Assembly: GCF_052857255.1 (NCBI RefSeq)
Contig: NC_135502.1
Span: 187,423,806-187,487,805, forward strand
DNA: 64,000 bases
Reading direction: 5' to 3'
Source: Amblyomma americanum
Lineage: Eukaryota > Arthropoda > Arachnida > Ixodida > Ixodidae
Shown: positions 27,390-38,534 of the stretch, piece by piece
Position numbering within the stretch: the first letter of the stretch is position 1
Layout: each line of letters begins with the position of its first letter
Translations under genes and position numbers: made by a program
Notes under the pieces: model-generated
Told to the model about the DNA's origin: nothing
The model's input: the letters and a program-made list of their open reading frames with translations, nothing else
The model's database searches: none

Positions 27390-29540
27390 TGAACAGCGAG
27401 AACTGCCTCTTTAGTACCGAGTTTTTGAGCGAAGGAGTCCAATTGCAACAAAACGATTACGTCTAGCGGTGTGCGTACCATGAAAGCTAGACCTGCACCA
27501 CGGGCAGCTTGAACGGGCGCTTGAACAGCGAGAAACGCCACTTTAGTATCGAGTTTTTGAGCGACGGAGTCCAATTGCAACAAAACAAATACGTCCAGCG
27601 TTGCGCGCACCATGAAAGCTAGACCTGCACTACGAGCAGCATGAACGGGCGCTTGAACAGCGAGAACCGCCTCTTTAGTACCGAGTTTTTGAGCGAAGGA
27701 GTCCAATTGCAACAAAACAAATACGTCCAGCGTTGCGCGCACCAAGAAAGCTGGACCTGCACTACGAGCAGCATGAACGGGCGCTTGAACAGCGAGAACT
27801 GCCTCTTGAGTACCGAGTTTTTGAGCGAAGGAGTCCAATTGCAACAAAACGATTACGTCTAGCGTTGCGCGCACCATGAAAGCTAGACCTGCACTACGAG
27901 CAGCATGAACGGGCGCTTGAACAGCGAGAAACGCCACTTTAGTATCGAGTTTTTGAGCGACGGAGTCCAATTGCAACAAAACAAATACGCCCATCGTTGC
28001 GCGCACCATGAAAGCTAGACCTGCACTACGAGCAGCATGAACGGGCGCTTGAACAGCGAGAACCGCCTCTTTAGTACCGAGTTTTTGAGCGACGGAGTCC
28101 AATTGCAACAAAACAAATACGTCCAGCGTTGCGCGCACCATGAAAGCTAGACCTGCACTACGAGCAGCATGAACGGGCGCTTGAACAGCGAGAACCGCCT
28201 CTTTAGTACCGAGTTTTTGAGCGAAGGAGTCCAATTGCAACAAAACAAATACGTCCAGCGTTGCGCGCACCATGAAAGCTAGACCTGCACTACGAGCAGC
28301 ATGAACGGGCGCTTGAACAGCGAGAACTGCCTCTTTAGTACCGAGTTTTTGAGCGAAGGAGTCCAATTGCAACAAAACGATTACGTCTAGCGGTGTGCGT
28401 ACCATGAAAGCTAGACCTGCACCACGGGCAGCTTGAACGGGCGCTTGAACAGCGAGAAACGCCACTTTAGTATCGAGTTTTTGAGCGACGGAGTCCAATT
28501 GCAACAAAACAAATACGTCCAGCGTTGCGCGCACCATGAAAGCTAGACCTGCACTACGAGCAGCATGAACGGGCGCTTGAACAGCGAGAACCGCCTCTTT
28601 AGTACCGAGTTTTTGAGCGAAGGAGTCCAATTGCAACAAAACAAATACGTCCAGCGTTGCGCGCACCAAGAAAGCTGGACCTGCACTACGAGCAGCATGA
28701 ACGGGCGCTTGAACAGCGAGAACTGCCTCTTGAGTACCGAGTTTTTGAGCGAAGGAGTCCAATTGCAACAAAACGATTACGTCTAGCGTTGCGCGCACCA
28801 TGAAAGCTAGACCTGCACTACGAGCAGCATGAACGGGCGCTTGAACAGCGAGAAACGCCACTTTAGTATCGAGTTTTTGAGCGACGGAGTCCAATTGCAA
28901 CAAAACAAATACGTCCAGCGTTGCGCGCACCATGAAAGCTAGACCTGCACTACGAGCAGCATGAACGGGCGCTTGAACAGCGAGAACCGCCTCTTTAGTA
29001 CCGAGTTTTTGAGCGACGGAGTCCAATTGCAACAAAACAAATACGTCCAGCGTTGCGCGCACCATGAAAGCTAGACCTGCACTACGAGCAGCATGAACGG
29101 GCGCTTGAACAGCGAGAACCGCCTCTTTAGTACCGAGTTTTTGAGCGAAGGAGTCCAATTGCAACAAAACAAATACGTCCAGCGTTGCGCGCACCATGAA
29201 AGCTAGACCTGCACTACGAGCAGCATGAACGGGCGCTTGAACAGCGAGAACTGCCTCTTTAGTACCGAGTTTTTGAGCGAAGGAGTCCAATTGCAACAAA
29301 ACGATTACGTCTAGCGGTGTGCGTACCATGAAAGCTAGACCTGCACCACGGGCAGCTTGAACGGGCGCTTGAACAGCGAGAAACGCCACTTTAGTATCGA
29401 GTTTTTGAGCGACGGAGTCCAATTGCAACAAAACAAATACGTCCAGCGTTGCGCGCACCATGAAAGCTAGACCTGCACTACGAGCAGCATGAACGGGCGC
29501 TTGAACAGCGAGAACCGCCTCTTTAGTACCGAGTTTTTGA
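27390..29540. repeat. 924-bp (7-unit) higher-order repeat, about 2.3 copies
   Basis: The rare variant CACGGGCAGCTTG occurs with its C(GGG) at 27,501, 28,425 and 29,349, exactly 924 bp apart each time. The neighbouring variants AAAACGATTACGTCTAGCGG and GAGTTTTTGAGCGACGG keep their order. The + strand 73-codon frame at 27,641-27,862 is copied unchanged at 28,565-28,786. Few differences separate the copies, so this is one of the most recently amplified parts of the array. Confidence 0.93.
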
Positions 29541-29985
29541 GCGACGGAGTCCAATTGCAACAAAACAAATACGTCCAGCGTTGCGCGCACCATGAAAGCT
29601 AGACCTGCACTACGAGCAGCATGAACGGGCGCTTGAACAGCGAGGACCGCCTCTTTAGTACCGAGTTTTTGAGCGAAGGAGTCCAATTGCAACAAAACAA
29701 ATACGTCCAGCGTTGCGCGCACCATGAAAACTAGACCTGCACCATGAGCAGCACGAACGGGCGCTTGAAAAGCGAGAACCGCCTCTTTAGTACCGAGTTT
29801 TTGAGCGAAGGATTCCAATTGCAACAAAACAAATACGTCCAGCGATGCGCGCACCATGAAAGCTAGACCTGCACCACGAGCAGCATTTGCGGGCTCTTGA
29901 ACAGCGAGAACCGCCTCTTTAGTACCGAGGTTTTTAGCGAAGGAATCCAATTGCAACAAAACAAATACGTCTAGCGGTGTGCGTA

Positions 29986-31305
29986 CCATGAAAGCTAGAC
30001 CTGCACCACGAGCAGCATGAACGGGCGCTTGAACAGCGAGAACGGCCCCTTTAGTACCCAGTTTTTGAGCGAAGGAGTCCCATTGAAACAAAACATATAC
30101 GTCAAGCGATGCGCGCACCATGAAAGCTAGACCTGCACCACGAGCAGCATGAACAGGCGCTTGAACAGCGAGAACCGCCTCTTTAGTACCGAGTTTTTGA
30201 GCGAAGGATTCCAATTGCAACAAAACAAATACGTCCAGCCTTGCGCGCACCATGAAAGCTAGACCTGCACTACGGGCAGCATGAACGGGCGCTTGAACAG
30301 CGAGAACCGCCTCTTTAGTACCGAGTTTTTGAGCGAAGGAATCCAATTGCAACAAAACAAATACGTCCAGCGTTGTGCGCACAATGAAAGCTAGACCTGC
30401 ACCACGAGCAGCATGAACGGGCGCTTGAACAGCGAGAACCGCCTCTTTTGTACCGAGTTTTTGAGCGAAGCAGTCCAATTGCAACAAAACAAATACGTCC
30501 AGCGATGCGCGCACCATGAAATCTAGACCTGCACCACGAGCAGCATGAACGCGCACTTGAACAGCGAGAACCACCTCTTCAGTACCGAGTTTTTGAGCGA
30601 AGGAGTCGAATTTCAACAAAACAAATACGTCCAGGGATGCGCGCACCATGAAAGCTAGACCTGCACCACGAGCAGCATGAACGGGCGCTTGAACAGCGAG
30701 AACGGCCCCTTTAGTACCCAGTTTTTGAGCGAAGGAGTCCCATTGAAACAAAACATATACGTCAAGCGATGCGCGCACCATGAAAGCTAGACCTGCACCA
30801 CGAGCAGCATGAACAGGCGCTTGAACAGCGAGAACCGCCTCTTTAGTACCGAGTTTTTGAGCGAAGGATTCCAATTGCAACAAAACAAATACGTCCAGCC
30901 TTGCGCGCACCATGAAAGCTAGACCTGCACTACGGGCAGCATGAACGGGCGCTTGAACAGCGAGAACCGCCTCTTTAGTACCGAGTTTTTGAGCGAAGGA
31001 ATCCAATTGCAACAAAACAAATACGTCCAGCGTTGTGCGCACAATGAAAGCTAGACCTGCACCACGAGCAGCATGAACGGGCGCTTGAACAGCGAGAACC
31101 GCCTCTTTTGTACCGAGTTTTTGAGCGAAGCAGTCCAATTGCAACAAAACAAATACGTCCAGCGATGCGCGCACCATGAAATCTAGACCTGCACCACGAG
31201 CAGCATGAACGCGCACTTGAACAGCGAGAACCACCTCTTCAGTACCGAGTTTTTGAGCGAAGGAGTCGAATTTCAACAAAACAAATACGTCCAGGGATGC
31301 GCGCA
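29986..31305. repeat. 660-bp (5-unit) tandem duplication
   Basis: Bases 30,001 onward repeat at 30,661 onward with no difference that I could see by eye. Shared variants include CCATTGAAACAAAACATATACG and the GTTGTGCGCACAATG unit. The copies differ only at their outer edges (GTAC versus GCAC at the left, GCTAGAC versus GCTGGAC at the right). The apparent identity indicates a very recent event. Confidence 0.93.
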
Positions 31306-32279
31306 CCATGAAAGCTGGACCTGCACCACTAGCAGCATGAACGGGCGCAGAACAACGAGAACCGCCTCTTTAGTACCGAGTTTTTGAGCGAAGGAGTCCA
31401 ATTGCAACAAAACAAATACGTCCAGCGATGCGCGCACCTTGAAAGCTGGACCTGCACCACTAGCAGCATGAACGGGCGCAGAACAACGAGAACCGCCTCT
31501 TTAGTACCGAGTTTTTGAGCGAAGGAGTCCAATTGCAACAAAACAAATACGTCCAGGGATGCGCGCACCATGAAAGCTGGACCTGCACCACTAGCAGCAT
31601 GAACGGGCGCCAGAACAGCGAGAACCGCCTCTTTAGTACCGAGTTTTTAAGCGAAGAAGTCCAACTGCAACAAAACAAATACGTCCAGCGATGCGCGCAC
31701 CATGAAAGCTAGACCTGCACCACTAGCAGCATGAACGGGCGCAGAACAACGAGAACCGCCTCTTTAGTACCGAGTTTTTGAGCGAAGGAGTCCAATTGCA
31801 ACAAAACAAATACGTCCAGCGATGCGCGCACCTTGAAATCTAGACCTGCACCACGAGCAGCTTGAACGGGCGCTTGAACAGCGAGAACTGCCACTTTAGT
31901 ATCGAGTTTTTGACCGAAGGAGTCCAATTGCAACAAAACAAATACGTCTAGCCTTGCGCGCACCATGAAACCTAGACCTGCACTACGAGCAGCATGAACG
32001 GGCGCTTGAACAGCGAGAACCGCCTCTTTATTACCGAGTTTTTGAGCGAAGGAGTCCAATTGCAACAAAAAAATACGTCCAGCGTTGCGCGCACCATGAA
32101 AGCTAGACCTGCACTACGAGCAGCATGAACGGGCTCTTGAACCTCGAGAACCGCCTCTTTAGTTCCGAGTTTTTGAGCGAACGTGTCCAATTGCAACAAA
32201 ACAAATACGTCCGGCGATGCGCGCACCATGAAAGCTGGACCTGCACCACGAGCAGAATGAACGGGTTCTTGAACAGCGA

Positions 32280-34865
32280 GAACCGCCTCTTTAGTACCGA
32301 TTATTTGAGCCAAGGAGTCGAATTGCAACAAAACAAATACGTCCAGCGAGGCGCCCACCATGAAAGCTTGACCTGCACCACGAGCAGCACGAACGGGCAC
32401 TTGAACAGCGAGAACTGCCTCTTTAGTACCGAGTTTTTGAGCCAAGGAGTCAAATTGCAACCAAACAAATACGTCCAGCGTTGCGCGCACCATGAAAACT
32501 AGACCTGCACCATGAGCAGCACGAACGGGCGCTTGAACAGCGAGAACCGCCTCTTTAGTACCGAGTTTTTGAGCGAAGGAGTCCAATTGCAACAAAACAA
32601 ATACGTCCAGCGAAGCGCGCACTATGAAAGCTAGATCTGCACCACGAGCAGCATGAACGGGCGCTAGACAGCGAGAACCGCCTCGTTAGTACCGAGTTTT
32701 TGAGCGAAGGAGTCCAATTGCAACAAAACAAATACGTCCAGCGGTGTGCGCACCATGAAAGCTAGACCTGCACCACGAGCAGCATAAACGGGCGCTTGAA
32801 CAGCGAGAACCGCCTCTTTAGTACCGATTATTTGAGCCAAGGAGTCGAATTGCAACAAAACAAATACGTCCAGCGATGCGCCCACCATGAAAGCTTGACC
32901 TGCACCACGAGCAGCACGAACGGGCACTTGAACAGCGAGAACTGCCTCTTTAGTACCGAGTTTTTGAGCCAAGGAGTCAAATTGCAACCAAATAAATACG
33001 TCCAGCGATGCGCGCAACTTGAAAGCTAGACCTGCACCACAAATAGCATGAACGGGCGCTTGAACAGCGAGGACCGCCTCTTTAGTACCGAGTTTTTGAG
33101 CGAAGGAGTCCAATTGCAACAAAACAAATACGTCCAGCGTTGCGCGCACCATGAAAACTAGACCTGCACCATGAGCAGCACGAACGGGCGCTTGAACAGC
33201 GAGAACCGCCTCTTTAGTACCGAGTTTTTGAGCGAAGGATTCCAATTGCAACAAAACAAATACGTCCAGCGATGCGCGCACCATGAAAGCTAGACCTGCA
33301 CCACGAGCAGCATTTGCGGGCTCTTGAACAGCGAGAACCGCCTCTTTAGTACCGAGGTTTTTAGCGAAGGAATCCAATTGCAACAAAACAAATACGTCTA
33401 GCGGTGTGCGTACCATGAAAGCTAGACCTGCACCACGAGCAGCATGAACGGGCGCTTGAACAGCGAGAACGGCCCCTTTAGTAGCCAGTTTTTGAGCGAA
33501 GGAGTCCCATTGAAACAAAACATATACGTCAAGCGATGCGCGCACCATGAAAGCTAGACCTGCACCACGAGCAGCATGAACAGGCGCTTGAACAGCGAGA
33601 ACCGCCTCTTTAGTACCGAGTTTTTGAGCGAAGGATTCCAATTGCAACAAAACAAATACGTCCAGCCTTGCGCGCACCATGAAAGCTAGACCTGCACTAC
33701 GAGCAGCATGAACGGGCGCTTGAACAGCGAGAACCGCCTCTTTAGTACCGAGTTTTTGAGCGAAGGAATCCAATTGCAACAAAACAAATACGTCCAGCGT
33801 TGCGCGCACAATGAAAGCTAGACCTGCACCACGAGCAGCATGAACGGGCGCTTGAACAGCGAGAACCGCCTCTTTTGTACCGAGTTTTTGAGCGAAGGAG
33901 TCCAATTGCAACAATACAAATACGTCCAGCGTTGCGCGCACCATGAAAGCTAGACTTGCACCACGAGCAGCATGAACAGGCGCTTGAACAGCGAGAACCG
34001 CCTCGTTAGTACCAACTTTTTGAGCGAAGCAGTCCAATTGCAACAAATCAAATACGTCCAGCGATGCGCGCACCATGAAATCTAGACCTGCACCACGAGC
34101 AGCATGAAAGCGCACTTGAACAGCGAGAACCACCTCTTCAGTACCGAGTTTTTGAGCGAAGGAGTCGAATTTCAACAAAACAAATACGTCCAGGGATGCG
34201 CGCACCATGAAAGCTGGACCTGCACCACTAGCAGCATGAACGGGCGCCAGAACAGCGAGAACCGCCTCTTTAGTACCGAGTTTTTAAGCGAAGAAGTCCA
34301 ACTGCAACAAAACAAATACGTCCAGCGATGCGCGCACCATGAAAGCTAGACCTGCACCACTAGCAGCATGAACGGGCGCAGAACAACGAGAACCGCCTCT
34401 TTAGTACCGAGTTTTTGAGCGAAGGAGTCCAATTGCAACAAAACAAATACGTCCAGCGATGCGCGCACCTTGAAATCTAGACCTGCACCACGAGCAGCTT
34501 GAAGGGCGCTTGAACAGCGAGAACTGCCACTTTAGTATCGAGTTTTTGACCGAAGGAGTCCAATTGCAACAAAACAAATACGTCTAGCCTTGCGCGCACC
34601 ATGAAAGCTAGACCTGCACTACGAGCAGCATGAACGGGCGCTTGAACAGCGAGAACCGCCTCTTTATTACCGAGTTTTTGAGCGAAGGAGTCCAATTGCA
34701 ACAAAACAAATACGTCCAGCGTTGCGCGCACCATGAAAGCTAGACCTGCACTACGAGCAGCATGAACGGGCTCTTGAACCTCGAGAACCGCCTCTTTAGT
34801 ACCGAGTTTTTGAGCGAACGTGTCCAATTGCAACAAAACAAATACGTCCGGCGATGCGCGCACCA
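32280..34865. repeat. 17,870-bp-offset segmental duplication, copy 1
   Basis: This segment matches about 50,150-52,735 at an offset of 17,870 bp, becoming 17,871 after a 1-bp deletion near 34,502 (TTGAAGGGCGC instead of TTGAACGGGCGC). Both copies hold a 514-codon minus frame (32,664-34,208 and 50,534-52,078) that starts and stops at corresponding positions. Copies differ by isolated bases, for example CCCAG versus AGCCAG. The LINE lies between the two copies. Confidence 0.85.
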
Positions 34866-34939
34866 TGAAAGCTGGACCTGCACCACGAGCAGAATGAACG
34901 GGTTCTTGAACAGCGAGAACCGCCTCTTTAGTACCAAGT

Positions 34940-37900
34940 TTTTAAGCGAAGGAGTCCAATTGCAACAAAACAAATACGTCCAGCGATGCGCGCACCATGA
35001 AAGCTTGACCTGCACCACGAGCAGCATAAACGGGCGCTTGAACAGCGAGAACTGCCTCTTTAGTACCGAGTTTTTGAGCGAAGGAGTCCAATTGCAACAA
35101 AACGAATACGTCTAGCGGTGTGCGTACCATGAAAGCTAGACCTGCACCACGAGCAGCTTGAACGGGCGCTTGAACAGCGAGAAACGCCACTTTAGTATCG
35201 AGTTTTTGAGCGACGGAATCCAATTGCAACAAAACAAATACGTCCAGCGTTGCGCGCACCATGAAAGCTAGACCTGCACTACGAGCAGCATGAACGGGCG
35301 CTTGAACAGCGAGAACCGCCTCTTTAGTACTGAGTTTTTGAGCGAAGGAGTCCAATTGCAACAAAACAAATACGTCCAGCGATGCGCGCACCAAGAAAGC
35401 TGGACCTGCACCACTAGCATCATGAACGGGCGCCAGAACCGCAAGAACCGCCTCTTTAGTACCGAGTTTTTGAGCGAAGGAGACCAATTGCCACAAAACA
35501 AATACGTCCAGCGATGCGCGCACTATGAAAGCTTGACCTGCACCACGAGCAGCATGAACGGGCGCTTGAACAGCGAGAACTGCCTCTTTAGTACCGAGTT
35601 TTTGAGCGAAGGAGTCCAATTGCAACAAAACGAATACGTCTAGCGGTGTGCGTACCATGAAAGCTAGACCTGCACCACGAGCAGCTTGAACGGGCGCTTG
35701 AACAGCGAGAAACGCCACTTTAGTATCGAGTTTTTGAGCGACGGAATCCAATTGCAACAAAACAAATACGTCCAGCGATGCGCGCACCAAGAAAGCTGGA
35801 CCTGCACCACTAGCATCATGAACGGGCGCCAGAACCGCAAGAACCGCCTCTTTAGTACCGAGTTTTTGAGCGAAGGAGACCAATTGCCACAAAACAAATA
35901 CGTCCAGCGATGCGCGCACTATGAAAGCTTGACCTGCACCACGAGCAGCATGAACGGGCGCTTGAACAGCGAGAACTGCCTCTCTAGTACCGAGTTTTTG
36001 AGCGAAGGAGTCCAATTGCAACAAAACGAATACGTCTAGCGGTGTGCGTACCATGAAAGCTAGACCTGCACCACGAGCAGCTTGAACGGGCGCTTGAACA
36101 GCGAGAAACGCCACTTTAGTATCGAGTTTTTGAGCGACGGAATCCAATTGCAACAAAACAAATACGTCCAGCGTTGCGCGCACCAAGAAAGCTGGACCTG
36201 CACCCCCAGCAGCATGAACGGGCGCTTGAACAGCGAGAACCGCCTCTTTAGTACCGAGTTCTTGAGCGAGGGAGTCGAATTTCAACAAAACAAATGCGTC
36301 CAGCGATGCGCGCACCAAGAAAGCTGGACCTGCACCACTAGCATCATGAACGGGCGCCAGAACAGCAAGAACCGCCTCTTTAGTACCGAGTTTTTGAGCG
36401 AAGGAGACCAATTGCCACAAAACAAATACGTCCAGCGATGCGCGCACTATGAAAGCTTGACCTGCACCACGAGCAGCATGAACGGGCGCTTGAACAGCGA
36501 GAACTGCCTCTTTAGTACCGAGTTTTTGAGCGACGGAATCCAATTGCAACAAAACAAATACGTCCAGCGTTGCGCGCACCAAGAAAGCTGGACCTGCACC
36601 CCCAGCAGCATGAACGGGCGCTTGAACAGCGAGAACCGCCTCTTTAGTACCGAGTTCTTGAGCGAGGGAGTCGAATTTCAACAAAACAAATGCGTCCAGC
36701 GATGCGCGCACCAAGAAAGCTGGACCTGCACCACTAGCATCATGAACGGGCGCCAGAACAGCAAGAACCGCCTCTTTAGTACCAAGTTTTTAAGCGAAGA
36801 AGTCCAATTGCAACAAAACAAATACGTCCAGCGATGCGCGCACCATGAAAGCTTGACCTGCACCACGAGCAGCATAAACGGGCGCTTGAACAGCGAGAAC
36901 TGCCTCTTTAGTACCGAGTTTTTGAGCGAAGGAGTCCAATTGCAACAAAACGAATACGTCTAGCGGTGTGCGTACCATGAAAGCTAGACCTGCACCACGA
37001 GCAGCTTGAACGGGCGCTTGAACAGCGAGAAACGCCACTTTAGTATCGAGTTTTTGAGCGACGGAATCCAATTGCAACAAAACAAATACGTCCAGCGTTG
37101 CGCGCACCATGAAAGCTAGACCTGCACTACGAGCAGCATGAACGGGCGCTTGAACAGCGAGAACCGCCTCTTTAGTACTGAGTTTTTGAGCGAAGGAGTC
37201 CAATTGCAACAAAACAAATACGTCCAGCGATGCGCGCACCAAGAAAGCTGGACCTGCACCACTAGCATCATGAACGGGCGCCAGAACCGCAAGAACCGCC
37301 TCTTTAGTACCGAGTTTTTGAGCGAAGGAGACCAATTGCCACAAAACAAATACGTCCAGCGATGCGCGCACTATGAAAGCTTGACCTGCACCACGAGCAG
37401 CATGAACGGGCGCTTGAACAGCGAGAACTGCCTCTTTAGTACCGAGTTTTTGAGCGAAGGAGTCCAATTGCAACAAAACGAATACGTCTAGCGGTGTGCG
37501 TACCATGAAAGCTAGACCTGCACCACGAGCAGCTTGAACGGGCGCTTGAACAGCGAGAAACGCCACTTTAGTATCGAGTTTTTGAGCGACGGAATCCAAT
37601 TGCAACAAAACAAATACGTCCAGCGTTGCGCGCACCAAGAAAGCTGGACCTGCACCCCCAGCAGCATGAACGGGCGCTTGAACAGCGAGAACCGCCTCTT
37701 TAGTACCGAGTTCTTGAGCGAGGGAGTCGAATTTCAACAAAACAAATGCGTCCAGCGATGCGCGCACCAAGAAAGCTGGACCGGCACCACTAGCATCATG
37801 AACGGGCGCCAGAACAGCAAGAACCGCCTCTTTAGTACCGAGTTTTTGAGCGAAGGAGACCAATTGCCACAAAACAAATACGTCCAGCGATGCGCGCACC

Positions 37901-37950
37901 ATGAAAGCTGGACCTGTACCACGAGCAGCATGAACGGGCGCTAGAACTGC
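34940..37950. repeat. 396-bp (3-unit) and 1,848-bp (14-unit) higher-order repeats
   Basis: Two periodicities overlap here. Three-unit blocks recur 396 bp apart (frames at 35,268 and 35,664; at 35,686 and 36,082; the CACCCCCAGCAGC variant near 36,200 and 36,596). A larger block recurs after 1,848 bp (35,268 to 37,116; 35,290 to 37,138). Typical local variants are CACTAGCATCATG, GAAGGAGACCAATTGCC and AACAAATGCGTCC, mostly absent elsewhere in the left block. This is a locally homogenised subfamily. Confidence 0.88.
34942..36714 (-). other. Array open frame, 590 codons
   Basis: The frame crosses the 396-bp higher-order region, so its translation is itself a three-unit pattern alternating DVFVLWQLVSFAQ, DAFVLLKFDSLAQE and TPLDVFVLLQLD units. 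It ends at a TAA produced by the TTTTTAAGCG variant near 34,942. The shorter 370-codon frame at 36,790-37,902 is its 1,848-bp-shifted relative. No domain is recognised. Confidence 0.18.
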
Positions 37951-38129
37951 GAGAGCCGCCTGGTTATTTCCAGGTTTTTAAGCGAAGGAGTCAAACCGCA
38001 ACAAAAGAAATATGTCCAGCGATGCGCGCACCTTGAAATCTAGACCTGCACCACGAGCAGCTTGAACGGGCGCTTGAACAGCGAGAACTGCCACTTTAGT
38101 ATCGAGTTTTTGACCGAAGGAGTTCAATT

Positions 38130-38146
38130 TATTTATTTATTTATTT
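38130..38146 (-). repeat. LINE 3' tail of AAAT units
   Basis: On the + strand this reads TATTTATTTATTTATTT directly after the target CAATT. On the element strand it is a short AAAT microsatellite instead of a poly(A) tail, as in several LINE groups that end in simple repeats. Confidence 0.85.
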
Positions 38147-38534
38147 GAACATACTGCTGGCCTCACATTTGAGGCCGTCGCAGGAGTGGGACATCACATA
38201 CACAAAATAACACAGGTCAAGTAAGTGCCAACACAAAGGCGATTGTAGTCCAACAAGGCAATATGCATTATACAAAAGGTAAAACAAAATAGAAAAACAG
38301 GAGCAAGTAGCATATTTGAGGACTTCGGCACGATAAAAAAAAACAGTAACAAAAATGCAGACAAGTTTTTAAGGAGCAAGAAATGAAACAATAGCTGCTG
38401 AAGAATGATACTGTCATGAGAAACGAGCAACATGGTTAAAAAATATAATAAGCGAGAGTCAGATAAGAAAGTCGGGATGTCATCGTCAGCAAGGAAAAAA
38501 GAGTGCAAGAGTTAGCGCACCAGCATCGTAGTTG
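38147..38534 (-). other. LINE 3' UTR
   Basis: About 390 bp separate the ORF2 stop from the tail. It is AT-rich on the coding strand and has no convincing ORF; a 104-codon hydrophobic frame at 38,194-38,508 has no family resemblance. The terminal part carries the hairpin described separately. Confidence 0.8.
38159..38176 (-). promoter_or_regulatory. LINE 3'-terminal hairpin
   Basis: GGCCTCA-CATT-TGAGGCC is a perfect 7-bp stem with a 4-nt loop, ending 13 nt from the tail. Many LINE reverse transcriptases recognise a 3' stem-loop in their own RNA for target-primed reverse transcription. That role here is inference. Confidence 0.6.

Larger units (their letters stand above)
26828..31309 (-). other. 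Longest open frame through the array (1,493 codons)
   Basis: A single uninterrupted minus-strand frame crosses 34 consecutive 132-bp units. Each unit gives 44 residues: a start-like MVRAS, a hydrophobic DVFVLL segment, a short polar stretch around SFAQKLGTKEAV, then an alanine-rich APVHAARGAG tail. I recognise no known domain, signal peptide or catalytic motif. Many unit variants are silent in this frame (CTG/CTA in LD, GTG/GTA in MV, CCC/CCT in AP, ACT/ACA in GT, GAC/GAT in LD), but many others are replacements. It spans the recent 924-bp and 660-bp amplifications, which lengthen any frame free of stops. Every unit begins with ATG, so no start is favoured. Most cautiously this is a by-product of homogenisation of a stop-free unit; a repeat protein is the alternative. 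Confidence 0.25.
1..38129 (-). repeat. 132-bp tandem array, left block
   Basis: Units of 132 bp follow head to tail from the first base, which lies mid-unit, to the LINE junction. Landmarks repeated in every unit on the + strand are CAAAACAAATACGTCC, GCGCACCATGAAAGC, CACGAGCAGCATGAAC, CAGCGAGAACCGCC and TTTAGTACCGAG. Units differ by substitutions and by a few 1-3 bp indels. The same variant units recur in the same order far apart, so the array has higher-order structure. On the minus strand one frame gives 44 residues per unit without a stop in most units. The + strand frame (MNGRLNSEN...) and the other minus frame are usually closed once per unit by the palindromic CTAG in AAAGCTAGACC. No spacers, introns, start context or poly(A) signal tied to a gene were recognised. 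It could be a satellite or an enormous repeat-protein exon. Confidence 0.97.

Noticed and set aside
38194..38508. Hydrophobic 104-codon minus-strand frame after ORF2
   Set aside because: It lies in the LINE 3' UTR, is low-complexity (Leu/Phe-rich from AT-rich sequence) and resembles no family.
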